This document shows, piece after piece, positions 38,046 to 47,870 of a stretch of 64,000 nt of DNA (within the stretch, counting starts at the first letter, position 1; the number at the start of each line of letters is the position of its first letter). The notes beneath the pieces were generated by a model. It was not told where the DNA came from. It did not search any database and saw only the letters and a program-made list of their open reading frames with translations. The position numbers and the translations under genes are program-made. Origin of the DNA: Methanosarcina barkeri MS. Its GTDB lineage: Archaea > Halobacteriota > Methanosarcinia > Methanosarcinales > Methanosarcinaceae. The stretch lies in the NCBI RefSeq assembly GCF_000970025.1, contig NZ_CP009528.1:3645168-3709167 (forward strand), written 5' to 3'.

Positions 38046-38516
38046 ATGAGTTTGGCAAAATCCCCATGGATTATACATGTTAACTGTAACAGTTGCAACG
38101 GTTGTGATATTGAAGTAGTGGCCTGTCTTACTCCCCTATATGATGCTGAAAGATTTGGCGTTATAAACATTGGTACTCCCAAGCAAGCTGATATAATGGT
38201 GGTTACAGGCTCAGTGAATTATAAGAATGTAAATGTGCTTAAAAACCTTTATAACCAGATTCCTGATCCAAAAGTAGTTTTAGCTGTAGGTGCCTGTGCA
38301 TCTACAGGTGGGATATTCCATGATTGCTACAATGTGGTAGGTGGCGTGGATCAGGTCATACCAGTAGATGCATATGTTCCTGGATGTTGCCCAAGACCTG
38401 AAGCCATACTTGACGGAGTAGTAGCAGCACTTTCAATACTTGAAAATAAGAAGAAAGGGAACATCAAAGGAAAAGAAGTAAAATTGAAAGGAAACGAGGT
38501 GCCATCAAATGCTTGA
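38046..38516 (+). CDS. echC: Ech hydrogenase small subunit C
   Basis: A 156-residue [NiFe]-hydrogenase small subunit, NuoB-like, carrying the proximal [4Fe-4S] cluster. Ligand motifs: NSCNGCDIEVVACL at residues 14-27, the GACASTGG loop near 80 and PGCCPRPEAIL near 118. The C-terminal tail is Lys-rich. It overlaps echD by eight bases. Confidence 0.96.
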   Translation: MSLAKSPWIIHVNCNSCNGCDIEVVACLTPLYDAERFGVINIGTPKQADIMVVTGSVNYKNVNVLKNLYNQIPDPKVVLAVGACASTGGIFHDCYNVVGGVDQVIPVDAYVPGCCPRPEAILDGVVAALSILENKKKGNIKGKEVKLKGNEVPSNA

Positions 38517-38862
38517 TAATGTGATTCAAAATATAACAGAAATAAAAAGCAGTGACGAACTGCTAAAAACTGTTGAAGGTTTAAAAAGCGATGGCTATCG
38601 ATATTCTACGATGATATGCCTGAAAGCTGACGAAGGCCATGAATTGATATATATCTTTGAGAAAGATAACAAATTAAAGAATCTAAGGTACTTTGTAAAA
38701 CCAGGTGAGAAACCCAAGAGCATGTCAGGCATTTATTTATGTGCTCTTTTGATCGAGAACGAGTACCAGGATCTTTTCGGATTGACTTTCGAAGGTTTAG
38801 CAATAGATTATAAGGGTCACCTTTACCTGACACCAAACAGTCCAAAAGCTCCCTTAGCCTAA
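38509..38862 (+). CDS. echD: Ech hydrogenase subunit D (NuoC-like)
   Basis: A 117-residue soluble subunit related to the 30-kDa NuoC/HycE N-terminal part. YLCALLIENEYQDLFGLTFEGL in the C-terminal half matches the NuoC signature (E-R-E-x-x-D-x-F-G-type). It has no cofactor and helps to hold EchC and EchE together. It is short compared with NuoC (about 180), which is normal for Ech. Confidence 0.93.
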   Translation: MLDNVIQNITEIKSSDELLKTVEGLKSDGYRYSTMICLKADEGHELIYIFEKDNKLKNLRYFVKPGEKPKSMSGIYLCALLIENEYQDLFGLTFEGLAIDYKGHLYLTPNSPKAPLA

Positions 38863-38884
38863 AGCAATTTGAGAGGAGAATCAC

Positions 38885-39961
38885 ATGACAACCATAATAC
38901 CATTTGGTCCTCAGCATCCCGTTTTACCTGAACCAGTGTCATTAAAACTTGAAATTGACAACGATGTTGTTGTTGGAGTACTTCCATCATTGGGCTACGT
39001 TCACAGAGGGCTTGAAACATTTATAAACACAAAGGACTTTAACCAAACCACTTATGTTTGTGAGAGGATATGCGGAATATGCAGTGCTCTCCATGGTATA
39101 ACTTATACACGGGCAGTCGAAAAATTATTTGACACTGAAATCCCTGAAAGAGCACAGTATATAAGAGTAATAGTTGGTGAACTGAATAGACTTCACAGTC
39201 ACCTCCTCTGGCTTGGCCTGTTTGCCGATGGTTTTGGGTTTGAAAGCCTCTTTTACGAATGCTGGAAGTACAGAGAAGAAGTACTGGATGTAGCGGAAAG
39301 AATCTGCGGAAACAGAGTCATACATTCAATATCCAAAGTCGGAGGAGTTACCAAAGATCTGACTAAAGAACATATTGATATGCTTTTGAAAATGTGTGAT
39401 TCGCTGGAACCTGAAATCAAAAATGTTGAAAAAGTTTTCGTAAACAATTACACAGTTAAGCAAAGACTTGTGGGATTAGCCACAATGTCAAAGCAAGTCG
39501 CATACGAAGCTGGAACAGCTGGCCCTACACTTAGAGGAAGTGGGAACGCTATCGACGTGCGGGAGACAGCAGACTGGGATATTTATAAGGATCTCGGTTT
39601 TAAAACGGCTGTTGAAAAGGATGGAGATTGTTACGCCAGAACTAAAGTAAGAATCACTGAGCTATTAAATTCTCTGACTATTATAAGAAATGCAATCTCC
39701 AAGATGCCTGATGGTGAGATTGAAACACGTATTAAAGGCTTCCCTACTGGAGAAGCGATTATGAGAACAGAGCAGCCCAGAGGTGAAGTTGTATACTATG
39801 TGAAAGGTAATGGTACCAAAAAACTGGAAAGACTTAAAGTAAGGACACCTACCTTTGCAAACATACCTTCACTGTTACTTATGTTACCGGGCGTCAAACT
39901 CGCTGATGTGCCTATAGTTGTACTTACTATAGATCCCTGCGTTAGCTGCACTGAAAGATGA
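38885..39961 (+). CDS. echE: Ech hydrogenase large subunit E
   Basis: A 358-residue catalytic subunit with the Ni-Fe site, NuoD-like. The N-terminal Ni ligands are in CERICGICSALHG near residue 60 and the C-terminal pair in IDPCVSCTER at the very end. The protein stops right after the C-terminal motif with no long cleavable tail, so maturation by an endopeptidase is apparently not needed, as reported for other Ech enzymes. GGTVTKD-like and GNRVIHS segments match the family. GAGAGGAG precedes the ATG. Confidence 0.96.
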   Translation: MTTIIPFGPQHPVLPEPVSLKLEIDNDVVVGVLPSLGYVHRGLETFINTKDFNQTTYVCERICGICSALHGITYTRAVEKLFDTEIPERAQYIRVIVGELNRLHSHLLWLGLFADGFGFESLFYECWKYREEVLDVAERICGNRVIHSISKVGGVTKDLTKEHIDMLLKMCDSLEPEIKNVEKVFVNNYTVKQRLVGLATMSKQVAYEAGTAGPTLRGSGNAIDVRETADWDIYKDLGFKTAVEKDGDCYARTKVRITELLNSLTIIRNAISKMPDGEIETRIKGFPTGEAIMRTEQPRGEVVYYVKGNGTKKLERLKVRTPTFANIPSLLLMLPGVKLADVPIVVLTIDPCVSCTER

Positions 39962-39974
39962 AGAAGAGGGTGAT

Positions 39975-40346
39975 ATGATGGGTATGTTAAACCTTGTACT
40001 AACAAATATTTCTCGTAAACCTGCTACCAGACTTTACCCCTTCGAGATAAGGGAACCTTTTAAGGAGTTCAAAGGAAGAATTGTTTTTAACCCTGAAAAC
40101 TGTATTCTCTGCGGGCTATGTCAAAAGAAATGTCCACCTGACGCAATAACAGTTACTAAGGCCAATAAAACATGGGAACTCAATGTATTTAGATGCATTA
40201 TGTGCACTGAATGCGTTAAGGGCTGCCCAAAAGGTTGCCTATCAGTCTCCAACGAAAGAGCAAAGACTGGTGCTAAGGAATTTATTAAGATAGCAGTTCC
40301 AATAGTAGACAAGCCAAAAGCTCCAAAAGCAGCACCTTCAAAATAA
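39975..40346 (+). CDS. echF: Ech hydrogenase subunit F (2[4Fe-4S] ferredoxin type)
   Basis: A 123-residue NuoI-like polyferredoxin with two four-Cys motifs: CILCGLCQKKCPPDA near residue 38 and CIMCTECVKGCPKGC near 70. It passes electrons between soluble ferredoxin and EchC. The tail is rich in Lys/Pro/Ala. Several ATG codons lie close together (39975, 39978, 39984), and GAGGGTGAT overlaps the first two, so the exact start is uncertain by up to three residues. It is the last gene of echABCDEF. Confidence 0.95.
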   Translation: MMGMLNLVLTNISRKPATRLYPFEIREPFKEFKGRIVFNPENCILCGLCQKKCPPDAITVTKANKTWELNVFRCIMCTECVKGCPKGCLSVSNERAKTGAKEFIKIAVPIVDKPKAPKAAPSK

Positions 40347-40798
40347 GAATTAATTTTTAAATTAATTCCTTTTTGATACTGCTTTTTAATTTTTTAAATT
40401 TTTACTTGAAAAACAATACTGAATGTTCTCCGGTCGAAATTTGGCAGTTAAGGAAATCCCTTAGTGGATTTCCCAAAAGCCATTCAGGCAGAAAAGCATT
40501 TTTCTCTTGACTTCTGTATTCTCTTGACTTCTGTATTCTCTTGACTTCTGTATTCTCTTGACTTCTATTTTAAATGAGGAAAAATAACTAACGGATGAGA
40601 CAAACTACGGTAAGTGTGAATACATTCGGTCAAATGAGAATTTAAAAAAATATGCTCCGTGTTTTACTTCTTAAGAAAAATCCAGAAAATATATTATAAA
40701 GCCAGAGAATTTAGTTAAGCATTCCAGAGAATTTAGTTAAACTTTTATTCTTTCCTCTTACATGTTAATAATGAAAAAAAGGCAAAAATGAACCGGAG
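40347..40798. other. Spacer after the ech operon
   Basis: Starts with a T-rich run (40350-40410) suitable for termination. It contains the 17-bp array at 40504-40571 and no supported gene. Confidence 0.5.
40504..40571. repeat. 17-bp tandem repeat, four copies
   Basis: CTCTTGACTTCTGTATT at 40504, 40521 and 40538, and a fourth copy with changes at 40555. Confidence 0.92.
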
Positions 40799-41242
40799 AT
40801 GAGCTGGCTGACGAGTAAAATTCCTTTTTCCAATACAGGGCCGGAAACTAATTTTGATAAACAATGGGCTTTTGAGATTGCTTACTTTACTCAGCATATA
40901 GGGACTGATCTCAGGAACCTTGGGGATCTTCTGAATTCAAGGGATTATGTTGAGTCACGTTTCCTGGTCTCAGAAATGAAGCAGAGAGCAGAGTATGAAA
41001 AAACTGTTCAGCCCGATTTCAGGACTTCGGAAGGCCTTCTAAAAGCCCGCAAGTTGTTCAACAGCTTTCTGGACGAGTGTGTTAATTTTGCCGAGCTTCT
41101 GAGGATCACAACAATACAAGAAGAAACCGGGTGTGAAGAAGTACTGGATAAGCCCGAACAGATCAGGAACTCGATCGAGCGGATGAGCCTTCTTAAAGAA
41201 ATGTTAACTGATGAGCTTTGTTTTCACGGCTGGTATTACTGA
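40799..41242 (+). CDS. Conserved-looking helical protein, function unknown
   Basis: A 147-residue soluble, acidic, mostly helical protein without membrane spans or metal motifs. No family recognised. The composition and codon use look genuine (balanced, few rare codons). The start at ATG 40799 lacks a well-spaced ribosome-binding site: CCGGAG touches the ATG. It stands alone between the ech operon and the deaD helicase gene. Confidence 0.65.
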   Translation: MSWLTSKIPFSNTGPETNFDKQWAFEIAYFTQHIGTDLRNLGDLLNSRDYVESRFLVSEMKQRAEYEKTVQPDFRTSEGLLKARKLFNSFLDECVNFAELLRITTIQEETGCEEVLDKPEQIRNSIERMSLLKEMLTDELCFHGWYY

Positions 41243-41281
41243 ACAAGCGGTATCTGAACATTTTCCCAGTCTTGTAATCAA

Positions 41282-41433
41282 TACATAAGCTGTATTAATC
41301 ACTGCTATACCAATCACTGCTTAGATCTGTGTATTAATCACTACTTTCACCAATCACTGCTTAGATCTGTGTATTAATCACTACTTCCACCAATAACTGC
41401 TTATACCTGTGTATTAATCACTAATTAGACCTG
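41282..41433. repeat. Diverged tandem repeat of about 41-45 bp
   Basis: Three to four copies of CACCAATCACTGCTTAGATC followed by TGTGTATTAATCACTACTT, diverging toward both ends. Confidence 0.75.
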
Positions 41434-41546
41434 TATGTAATTGTCTACCTATAAACGGTTTTCCCAAAAATCGATAGCATCTGGCTCAGGGGGCTTTTCG
41501 GGAGGATAGAAAGCTTTATTATTAAAAACCTCATTAGGAGGGTTGC

Positions 41547-41938
41547 AAAGGGTTATATACAGGAATGGGTAACAGGGTAGCTATTCAAGTTAAAGGTTAT
41601 CTAACCTAATATTATTCAATTAATAATTCCGTCTGCCTGTATCACAGGGAATAACTCAAAAAAGCGTCCGGAACTTATCCAAGAAAATCGAATTTTTGCT
41701 GTATAAGTTTTATGTATCTCGGTTGTGAATTTCCCTGGTCCTTAGGCATCTTCTCGCATTCCCGGGGAATATTAACCATTTATACAGCGTGTTTACCTGT
41801 TTTTAGCTGGTATCATGTACTGGTTTCAATAAATGGCCTCTTCCGCAAAGGATACTGACGGGTATGCGGCAGAGTATGTAAGCAGCAGACCTGCAAATTG
41901 AGCGATCTGTAAAAAAATGTTAATATTAGAGTGAGTAC
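41547..41938 (+). promoter_or_regulatory. Promoter and long leader of the DEAD-box helicase gene
   Basis: GGGTTATATACAGG at about 41548-41561 is a TATA box; the predicted start near 41580 gives a 5' leader of about 360 nt. No ORF in it is convincing. It contains a hairpin candidate, ATTTCCCTGG near 41729 against CCGGGGAATA near 41763. Long leaders are known for cold-inducible archaeal deaD genes, so a regulatory role is likely but unproven. Confidence 0.5.
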
Positions 41939-43678
41939 ATGGAAAAATTAGCAAAATTTAAGGCATTGGGGCTTTCAGACAGTATGTTAAAAGCCCTTAA
42001 AAAGAAAGGGTTTGAAGAACCAACCCCAATTCAGGAAAAAGTCATCCCGCTTTTTATGAAAGGAGAATGTGATATTATAGGGCAGGCTCAGACCGGAACC
42101 GGGAAAACAACGGCTTTCGGAGCCCCCATTATAGAAAAAATTCCGGAGAAATCAGGAAAGGTACAGGCGATAGTCCTGACCCCGACTCGAGAATTAGCAA
42201 TCCAGGTCTCAGAAGAACTTAACTCTCTGAAAGGAGACAAAAAGCTACATATTGTCCCGATTTATGGGGGACAGTCCATGACCCAGCAACTCAGAATGCT
42301 GAAAAGCGGAGTTGATATTGTCGTGGGAACTCCAGGAAGAGTCATCGATCACCTTGAGCGAAAGAGTTTGAACCTTAAGGACATCGCGTATTTCGTACTG
42401 GACGAAGCTGATGAAATGCTCAATATGGGCTTTATTGATGATATTAAGGAAATATTAAAGGCAACCGGGCCTGATAAGAGAATGCTTTTCTTTTCAGCTA
42501 CAATGCCAAAGCCTATCCTTGGCATCATCAAGAAACACATGAAGAACTATGAACATGTTGCAATTAAGAAAGAAGATCTTGATGTAAACCTAACTGAGCA
42601 GATTTATTTTGAAGTCAAGGAAAGCGACAAATTTGAAGCCCTGTGCAGGATTATCGATATTGAAGACGAATTCTACGGGCTTGTGTTCTGCAGAACAAAA
42701 ACCGATACCGCGCAACTTGCCCAGAAGCTTGGAGACAGGGGATATGCAGCCGATGCACTGCACGGCGATCTTTCCCAGCGTGAAAGGGAAAAGATACTGA
42801 ACAGGTTCAGAAAACAAAAGATAAATATCCTCGTAGCAACCGACGTTGCAGCTCGAGGTATCGATATCATGGACCTGACCCATGTAATTAACTATTCCCT
42901 TCCGCAAGACCCTGAGTCCTACGTACACAGGATCGGAAGAACCGGCCGGGCAGGAAAGCAGGGAACTGCAATTACTTTCGTTACATCCACGGAATACAGG
43001 CGGCTCACTTACATAAAAAAGACCTCAAAGTCCGAAATGAAAAGAGGCAGAATTCCCGAGATAAAAGATGTAATAAAAGCCAAAAGGGCAAGAGTAAAAA
43101 CCGAACTTGAAGAGACTATAAAAACTGAAGACTACGGCGACTGCCTTGAGATGAGTGAAAAACTCCTTGAAGAATACCCGGCCGAGAAAATCCTGGCTGC
43201 CCTCCTGAAGTATTCTTTCAAAGAGATGTTCGACGAAAGCATGTACACAGAGATCTCTGGAAGTTCATATGTCGACCGGAAAGGCAAAACCAGGCTTTTC
43301 ATCGCAATGGGAAAAGCTGACGGCATGACCCCTGAGAAGCTGTGCGAGTTTATACAGGAAGAAACCGGAGAACACGACCTGAAAGTCAGAGATGCAGAAA
43401 TTTTCCCGCACTTCTCCTTCGTAACCGTACCTTTTGCTCAGGCTTCAGCCCTGCTTGAAATTTTCAAAGACAAAAAGAGAGGGCGAAAGCCCTTTATAGA
43501 GCTTGCCCAGAAATCAAAGAAAAGAAGCTCAAAGAGTTCGGATGACTATCGCGGTGGCACTCGCAATGGATCTCGGAATTATTCGCGAAATGATTCCTGG
43601 AATGGCTCTCGCAATACGAACAGCAAAAGTTATACAAGAGATACACGAACTGCGAAGAAAAAATATTCTTCGTACTAA
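41939..43678 (+). CDS. deaD: DEAD-box RNA helicase
   Basis: A 579-residue ATP-dependent RNA helicase. Q-motif FEEPTPIQEKVIP, motif I AQTGTGKTTAFG, motif Ia PTRELAIQ, motif II VLDEADEML, motif III FSATMP, and motif VI YVHRIGRTGRAGK occur in order. After residue 430 a DbpA-type RNA-binding domain (residues about 440-515, FIAMGKADGMTPEKL) follows, then a basic tail with repeated Ser-Arg-Asn/Gly units (NGSRNYSRNDSWNGSRN) that resembles RGG-like RNA-binding tails. It probably unwinds structured RNA at low temperature. The long leader suggests post-transcriptional control. Confidence 0.95.
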   Translation: MEKLAKFKALGLSDSMLKALKKKGFEEPTPIQEKVIPLFMKGECDIIGQAQTGTGKTTAFGAPIIEKIPEKSGKVQAIVLTPTRELAIQVSEELNSLKGDKKLHIVPIYGGQSMTQQLRMLKSGVDIVVGTPGRVIDHLERKSLNLKDIAYFVLDEADEMLNMGFIDDIKEILKATGPDKRMLFFSATMPKPILGIIKKHMKNYEHVAIKKEDLDVNLTEQIYFEVKESDKFEALCRIIDIEDEFYGLVFCRTKTDTAQLAQKLGDRGYAADALHGDLSQREREKILNRFRKQKINILVATDVAARGIDIMDLTHVINYSLPQDPESYVHRIGRTGRAGKQGTAITFVTSTEYRRLTYIKKTSKSEMKRGRIPEIKDVIKAKRARVKTELEETIKTEDYGDCLEMSEKLLEEYPAEKILAALLKYSFKEMFDESMYTEISGSSYVDRKGKTRLFIAMGKADGMTPEKLCEFIQEETGEHDLKVRDAEIFPHFSFVTVPFAQASALLEIFKDKKRGRKPFIELAQKSKKRSSKSSDDYRGGTRNGSRNYSRNDSWNGSRNTNSKSYTRDTRTAKKKYSSY

Positions 43679-43899
43679 TTCCATTTCTTTTTAAGGAATT
43701 CAGGGGCTACAAAGCTTCAGTAATTTAGATAAATTCTGAAAGATTCTGAAAGCATTAATTTTACCCCCCTAATCCTTTATTCAAACCTCGGGTTTTTTAC
43801 TCAGACCTTTAGTTTATTTTTCGGATTTACGTTGAAATCAAAATCAATAGACTAAATATTGATAGACTGAATAACTACTGATATTCTTAGGTAGAATTC

Positions 43900-44262
43900 T
43901 TATTTTCCCAAAAAGGTCTTTATTCCTATTAGAATAACAAATATACCAAAAGCCTTTCTTAGCACATCCATTGGGAGCGTATTTGCGAATTGTGCTCCGA
44001 ATTTAGCACCAATAACCATAGCAATACAAATGATTATACCCGCATATAAATCGGTGTTTCCCCTTTTATAGTATTCAAGAAAAGCAAGTATGCCAACAGG
44101 TGGAAGCAGTGCGACTAGAGAAGTTCCCTGGGCTTTTATTTGAGAAAATCCCTGTAAAACAACTAGTGCAGGAATAATTATAACCCCACCACCAATCCCA
44201 AAGAGTCCACTTAAAATACCTGCTACAGCACCAATCAGTAAATAAATTATTAAATCTTCCAT
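43900..44262 (-). CDS. TauE/SafE family half-size permease
   Basis: A 120-residue protein with four membrane helices. LSGLFGIGGGVIIIPALV near residue 17 is the TauE/SafE signature, and GAKFGAQFANTLP near 88 matches the second half of one repeat. Full TauE/SafE proteins have two such repeats; this has one and may work as a dimer, as other half-size archaeal members are presumed to. It may export sulfite, sulfonates or other organic anions; the substrate is unknown. Confidence 0.8.
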   Translation of the reverse strand: MEDLIIYLLIGAVAGILSGLFGIGGGVIIIPALVVLQGFSQIKAQGTSLVALLPPVGILAFLEYYKRGNTDLYAGIIICIAMVIGAKFGAQFANTLPMDVLRKAFGIFVILIGIKTFLGK

Positions 44263-44476
44263 AAACAGTTACCATCCAAAGATATTTATAAAGACCGTTT
44301 TTTAGATTCCTTTTTCGTCACAAAAACAGATGTAGAATCAGTATTAATATCATTTCATTAATAAAAAAATTTTCTTGTTGTCAGAAAGATAGAGTTCATA
44401 AGCTAATTGGTGTAATTTTAATCCTGTAGTAGAAAAATAAGAAAGAATAAGGATAGAATAAAAACTCGAAAAACGA

Positions 44477-45187
44477 TTATTTGATGCAATAAAAACCAGC
44501 CTGCATATAAGAGTACCAGAATAATTCCACGGTTCTGAAGCCTGCTTCCCTTAAGAGTTCAAGGTGTTCTTCAACAGTTATTGGAAAATATTCTGTATCA
44601 AAACGCTTCAGATGCTCCTTTATTTCTTCATCAGTTCTGCCATGGGCTAACTGAAAATTGCGCCAGTACCTTTTCCCTGCAAGAATTCCTTCTTCTGTTA
44701 GCGGTCTGATATTTTCAAATGTAATATAAACTCCGCCTTCTTTTAGAAGATTATAACACATACCAGTGGCCTTGACCCTTTCTTCACGGCTAAGATAGTG
44801 ATGGCACTGTATCGCAGTTATAATGTCCGGTTTTTCCTCCAAATCCTGAGAGAATTCCTGAGTAGAAGAAGCTTTCAGGAGTTCCAGCCGGTCAGCAGGG
44901 CAGGATGATAGTTTTTTCCTTGCCTGATTCAGCATACCTTCTGAGGGATCAAGTAAAAGAAACTTTGTAGTCGGAAATTCCTCAATTGCTTTATTAACCA
45001 GAGATCCTGTTCCGCATCCGGTATCTAGCCAAATTTTTGGGATTGATGGCATGGACTTGATGAAATTGATAGTTTCCTGATGAAAGCAGGAGTAGTAAGG
45101 GAGTACTCCCGAAATTCGAGAATCAAAGTCCTCAGGAAGATGAGGAGTGGCATTTTGGGCAGGTTTTGCAGAAGTCATAGGAGTCAT
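44477..45187 (-). CDS. Class I SAM-dependent methyltransferase
   Basis: A 236-residue Rossmann methyltransferase: motif I IWLDTGCGTGSLVNKA near residue 53, motif II LLLDPSEGMLNQAR near 75, motif IV IITAIQCHHYLSREE near 115, then LKEGGVYITFENIRP. The Cys in LDTGCGTG is typical of many small-molecule methyltransferases. ATG 45187 and ATG 45178 are both possible starts. Substrate unknown. It is not related closely to the methyltransferase at 25926. Confidence 0.85.
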   Translation of the reverse strand: MTPMTSAKPAQNATPHLPEDFDSRISGVLPYYSCFHQETINFIKSMPSIPKIWLDTGCGTGSLVNKAIEEFPTTKFLLLDPSEGMLNQARKKLSSCPADRLELLKASSTQEFSQDLEEKPDIITAIQCHHYLSREERVKATGMCYNLLKEGGVYITFENIRPLTEEGILAGKRYWRNFQLAHGRTDEEIKEHLKRFDTEYFPITVEEHLELLREAGFRTVELFWYSYMQAGFYCIK

Positions 45188-45310
45188 GTTACTGGGGTCC
45201 TATTTAATTGTTATCGAGCTGAAAAGTTATTACCTTTTCTTGGAAATGAGGGTAATTAATTGTTTTCATAAAAAATCACTAATTTTTCATCCAAACCTCA
45301 TTAAAGAATA

Positions 45311-45575
45311 AAAAGTAGAAATAAAGCCTAAAAAATAGAAATAAAGCCTAAAAAATAGAAATAAGCCTAAAAAGTAGAAATAAAGCCTAAAAAATAGAAA
45401 TAAGCCTAAAAAGTAGAAATAAAGCCTAAAAAATAGAAATAAGCCTAAAAAGTAGAAATAAAGCCTAAAAAATAGAAATAAAGCCTAAAAAATAGAAATA
45501 AGCCTAAAAAGTAGAAATAAAGCCTAAAAAATAGAAATAAGCCTAAAAAGTAGAAATAAAGCCTAAAAAGTAGAA
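45311..45575. repeat. A-rich tandem array, about 14 copies of a 17-20-bp unit
   Basis: AAAAAGTAGAAATAAAGCCT and AAAAAATAGAAATAAGCCT variants alternate, so the array seems to have grown as higher-order pairs. It lies in the 650-bp spacer (45188-45840) upstream of the HyuA-like gene; the rest of that spacer is AT-rich and non-coding. Confidence 0.93.
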
Positions 45576-45840
45576 GATATCTCAAAGCAAATATTAAGCA
45601 ACTTCTAACAAGATATACTGGAGCTTCTTTTTTATATTTTCAAGAGAGTTTATAATTTTAATCATTTCAAATTATTATGAAATAAGTAGATATTTATAAT
45701 TTTAGATATTATTACTTTAAGACTATATTGTTTTATTAAATCAGTTATAATTTCTAATTGTTTTTCCTGAAAGTAAATAAGGGAAAGAAAGATTTGTCAA
45801 AAGACATTTCAAGAAAAAGAAAAAAGGAGTCATTCTCAAT

Positions 45841-47775
45841 ATGCATTACAGTCTTGGGATTGATGCTGGAGGTACTTATACCGATGCAGCGCTGGTAAGG
45901 GATTCGGATGGAGAGATTCTAGATTCAAATAAAGCGCTTACTACCTATCCCGACCCCTTTGAAGGCATTAAAAACGTAATTGATGGGCTCAATCCTGAAT
46001 ATTTAGAAAACGTAAAGCTGGTTTCGGTCTCAACGACCCTTTCCACCAATACCATCCTTGAAGGCACAGGTTTTCCTGTAGCCCTTATCCTTATAGGTGA
46101 CCATCCGGTTGATAAAGAGTTACCGGCCGAACATGTGCTTTTTGCTGCCGGTGGGCATAACCATAATGGAGAAGAGGTTGCGGCCCTTGATCTTAAGGCT
46201 ATAGAAGAATTTGCTTTGCAGGTCAAAGATAAGGTTTCAGCTTTTGCGATCTCTTCTTACTTCAGCACAAGAAATCCTGAACACGAAATAAGGGCCAGAG
46301 ACCGTGTTCTTGAACTTACGGGTCTGCCTGCGGTTTGCGGACATGAACTTTCCCAGGAACTGGGAGCTTACGAAAGGGCTGTGACGGCTTTTCTCAATGC
46401 TCAGCTCATCCCTATCACAAGACAGTTCGTGAAGTCCGTTATTTCAGAGATCACGAAACGCGGGATTAACGCACGGCTCCTTATGCTTAAATGCGATGGC
46501 TCGGTAGTGGGGATAAGAGATGCCCTGAAAAAACCCATTGAAACTATCTTTTCAGGCCCTGCAGCAAGCCTTGTAGGAGCATCACATCTTTCAGGGCTCA
46601 AGACCTGTGAGGTTGTGGACGTAGGAGGCACGAGCACGGACATCTCCTCAATCTGTATGGGTGTTCCCGACCTTAGCGATGAAGGAGCCATAGTAGGAGG
46701 CTGGAAGACCCGCGTCCGGGCAATCAGGATGGAGACAACAGCTACAGGAGGAGATAGCCATATCTGGACTGTTAACAAGGAACTCTTCCTTGGGCCCAGG
46801 CGAGTCATCCCACTTGCAGTAGCTGCAGTAAAATACCCGAGCTTTTTGAATAACCTCAAAAGAACGCCCGTGCCTTTCAGAGAAGATCTGGGAGAGAACA
46901 TCCAGCCCACAAAATTTTTTGTAAGATCCGGTTATCAGGCAGGAGAATTAAGCAGGACTGAAGCTGAGGTAATGAAGGTCATCGGGGAAGAACCAGTTTC
47001 GGTACCTGAAATCAATGTCCTTCTCCGAAAAGACGTCTATCCTCAGACGTTAGATTCCCTTATCAGAAAACGCCTCGTACAGGCAATCGGTTTCACTCCT
47101 ACTGACGCTCTGCATGTACTTGGGGAATACACTGAATGGGATGTCGAAGCTTCACAAATAGGTGCAGAAAAGCTTGCGAGACTCATGCATATGACCCCAG
47201 GAGAGTTCTGTACTGCCGTAAAAAAGCGGGTTGCAAGGAGCATGGCACTTCATCTGCTTTCTTATATCTTGTCAGACGTTCCATATGAATCCATAGAGAA
47301 GATCCTGGACGGAAACTATCCTGCTAAATTCAAGCTGGACGTTCCGGTTGTACTGCTTGGGGGACCTGTCCGGGCATATAGGGAAGAGCTAAAGGAACTC
47401 ATTGATGCAGAAATCATCGTTCCTCAACACGCTGAGGTAGGAAACGCAGTCGGAGCTCTTGTGGGAAAAGGCATCAAAAGAGTTGAAATTCTGATACGGC
47501 CAGCAAGCCTCATGTCCCCAGATAAGAATTTCCTGGTCTTTGCCCCGGGAAGCAGGATGAAATTTGATACTTATTCGGAAGCCCTTGATACTGCAACCAA
47601 ACTTGGGAAAAAGCTTGCTATGGATTACATGCGAGACTGCGGCCTTAGCGAAAACCAGGTTGAAATTTCAGTTGAGAAAAAGACAATCTCACCTGATGGC
47701 TGGACCCATCCACCTATGGAAACTAATTTACTGGTAATGGGACTAGGAATACGTGGGTTACATATTAAGGAATAA
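45841..47775 (+). CDS. Hydantoinase/oxoprolinase family protein (HyuA-like)
   Basis: A 644-residue ASKHA-fold ATPase of the hydantoinase A/N-methylhydantoinase/oxoprolinase family. The N-terminal phosphate-binding motif LGIDAGGTYTDAALV at residues 4-18, STTLSTNTILEG near 75 and the central VVDVGGTSTDIS near 260 are all present. No hyuB partner gene lies next to it. Methanogen genomes carry such stand-alone proteins whose substrate is not known. AAGGAG lies 12 bases before the ATG, a rather long spacing. The phosphoesterase gene follows 95 bases later. Confidence 0.88.
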   Translation: MHYSLGIDAGGTYTDAALVRDSDGEILDSNKALTTYPDPFEGIKNVIDGLNPEYLENVKLVSVSTTLSTNTILEGTGFPVALILIGDHPVDKELPAEHVLFAAGGHNHNGEEVAALDLKAIEEFALQVKDKVSAFAISSYFSTRNPEHEIRARDRVLELTGLPAVCGHELSQELGAYERAVTAFLNAQLIPITRQFVKSVISEITKRGINARLLMLKCDGSVVGIRDALKKPIETIFSGPAASLVGASHLSGLKTCEVVDVGGTSTDISSICMGVPDLSDEGAIVGGWKTRVRAIRMETTATGGDSHIWTVNKELFLGPRRVIPLAVAAVKYPSFLNNLKRTPVPFREDLGENIQPTKFFVRSGYQAGELSRTEAEVMKVIGEEPVSVPEINVLLRKDVYPQTLDSLIRKRLVQAIGFTPTDALHVLGEYTEWDVEASQIGAEKLARLMHMTPGEFCTAVKKRVARSMALHLLSYILSDVPYESIEKILDGNYPAKFKLDVPVVLLGGPVRAYREELKELIDAEIIVPQHAEVGNAVGALVGKGIKRVEILIRPASLMSPDKNFLVFAPGSRMKFDTYSEALDTATKLGKKLAMDYMRDCGLSENQVEISVEKKTISPDGWTHPPMETNLLVMGLGIRGLHIKE

Positions 47776-47870
47776 AACGGAGGAATCTAAAGGGGAAAAC
47801 AAAGAACAAAATTATAAGAATAAAGAGAAAAAAGCCAAAAATAGAGTGAATGAAGCGAGAAGGGGAAAAT

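Noticed and set aside
45841-47775. 5-oxoprolinase or hydantoinase operon
   Set aside because: No hyuB-like partner or transporter adjoins the gene, so a specific enzyme call is not justified.
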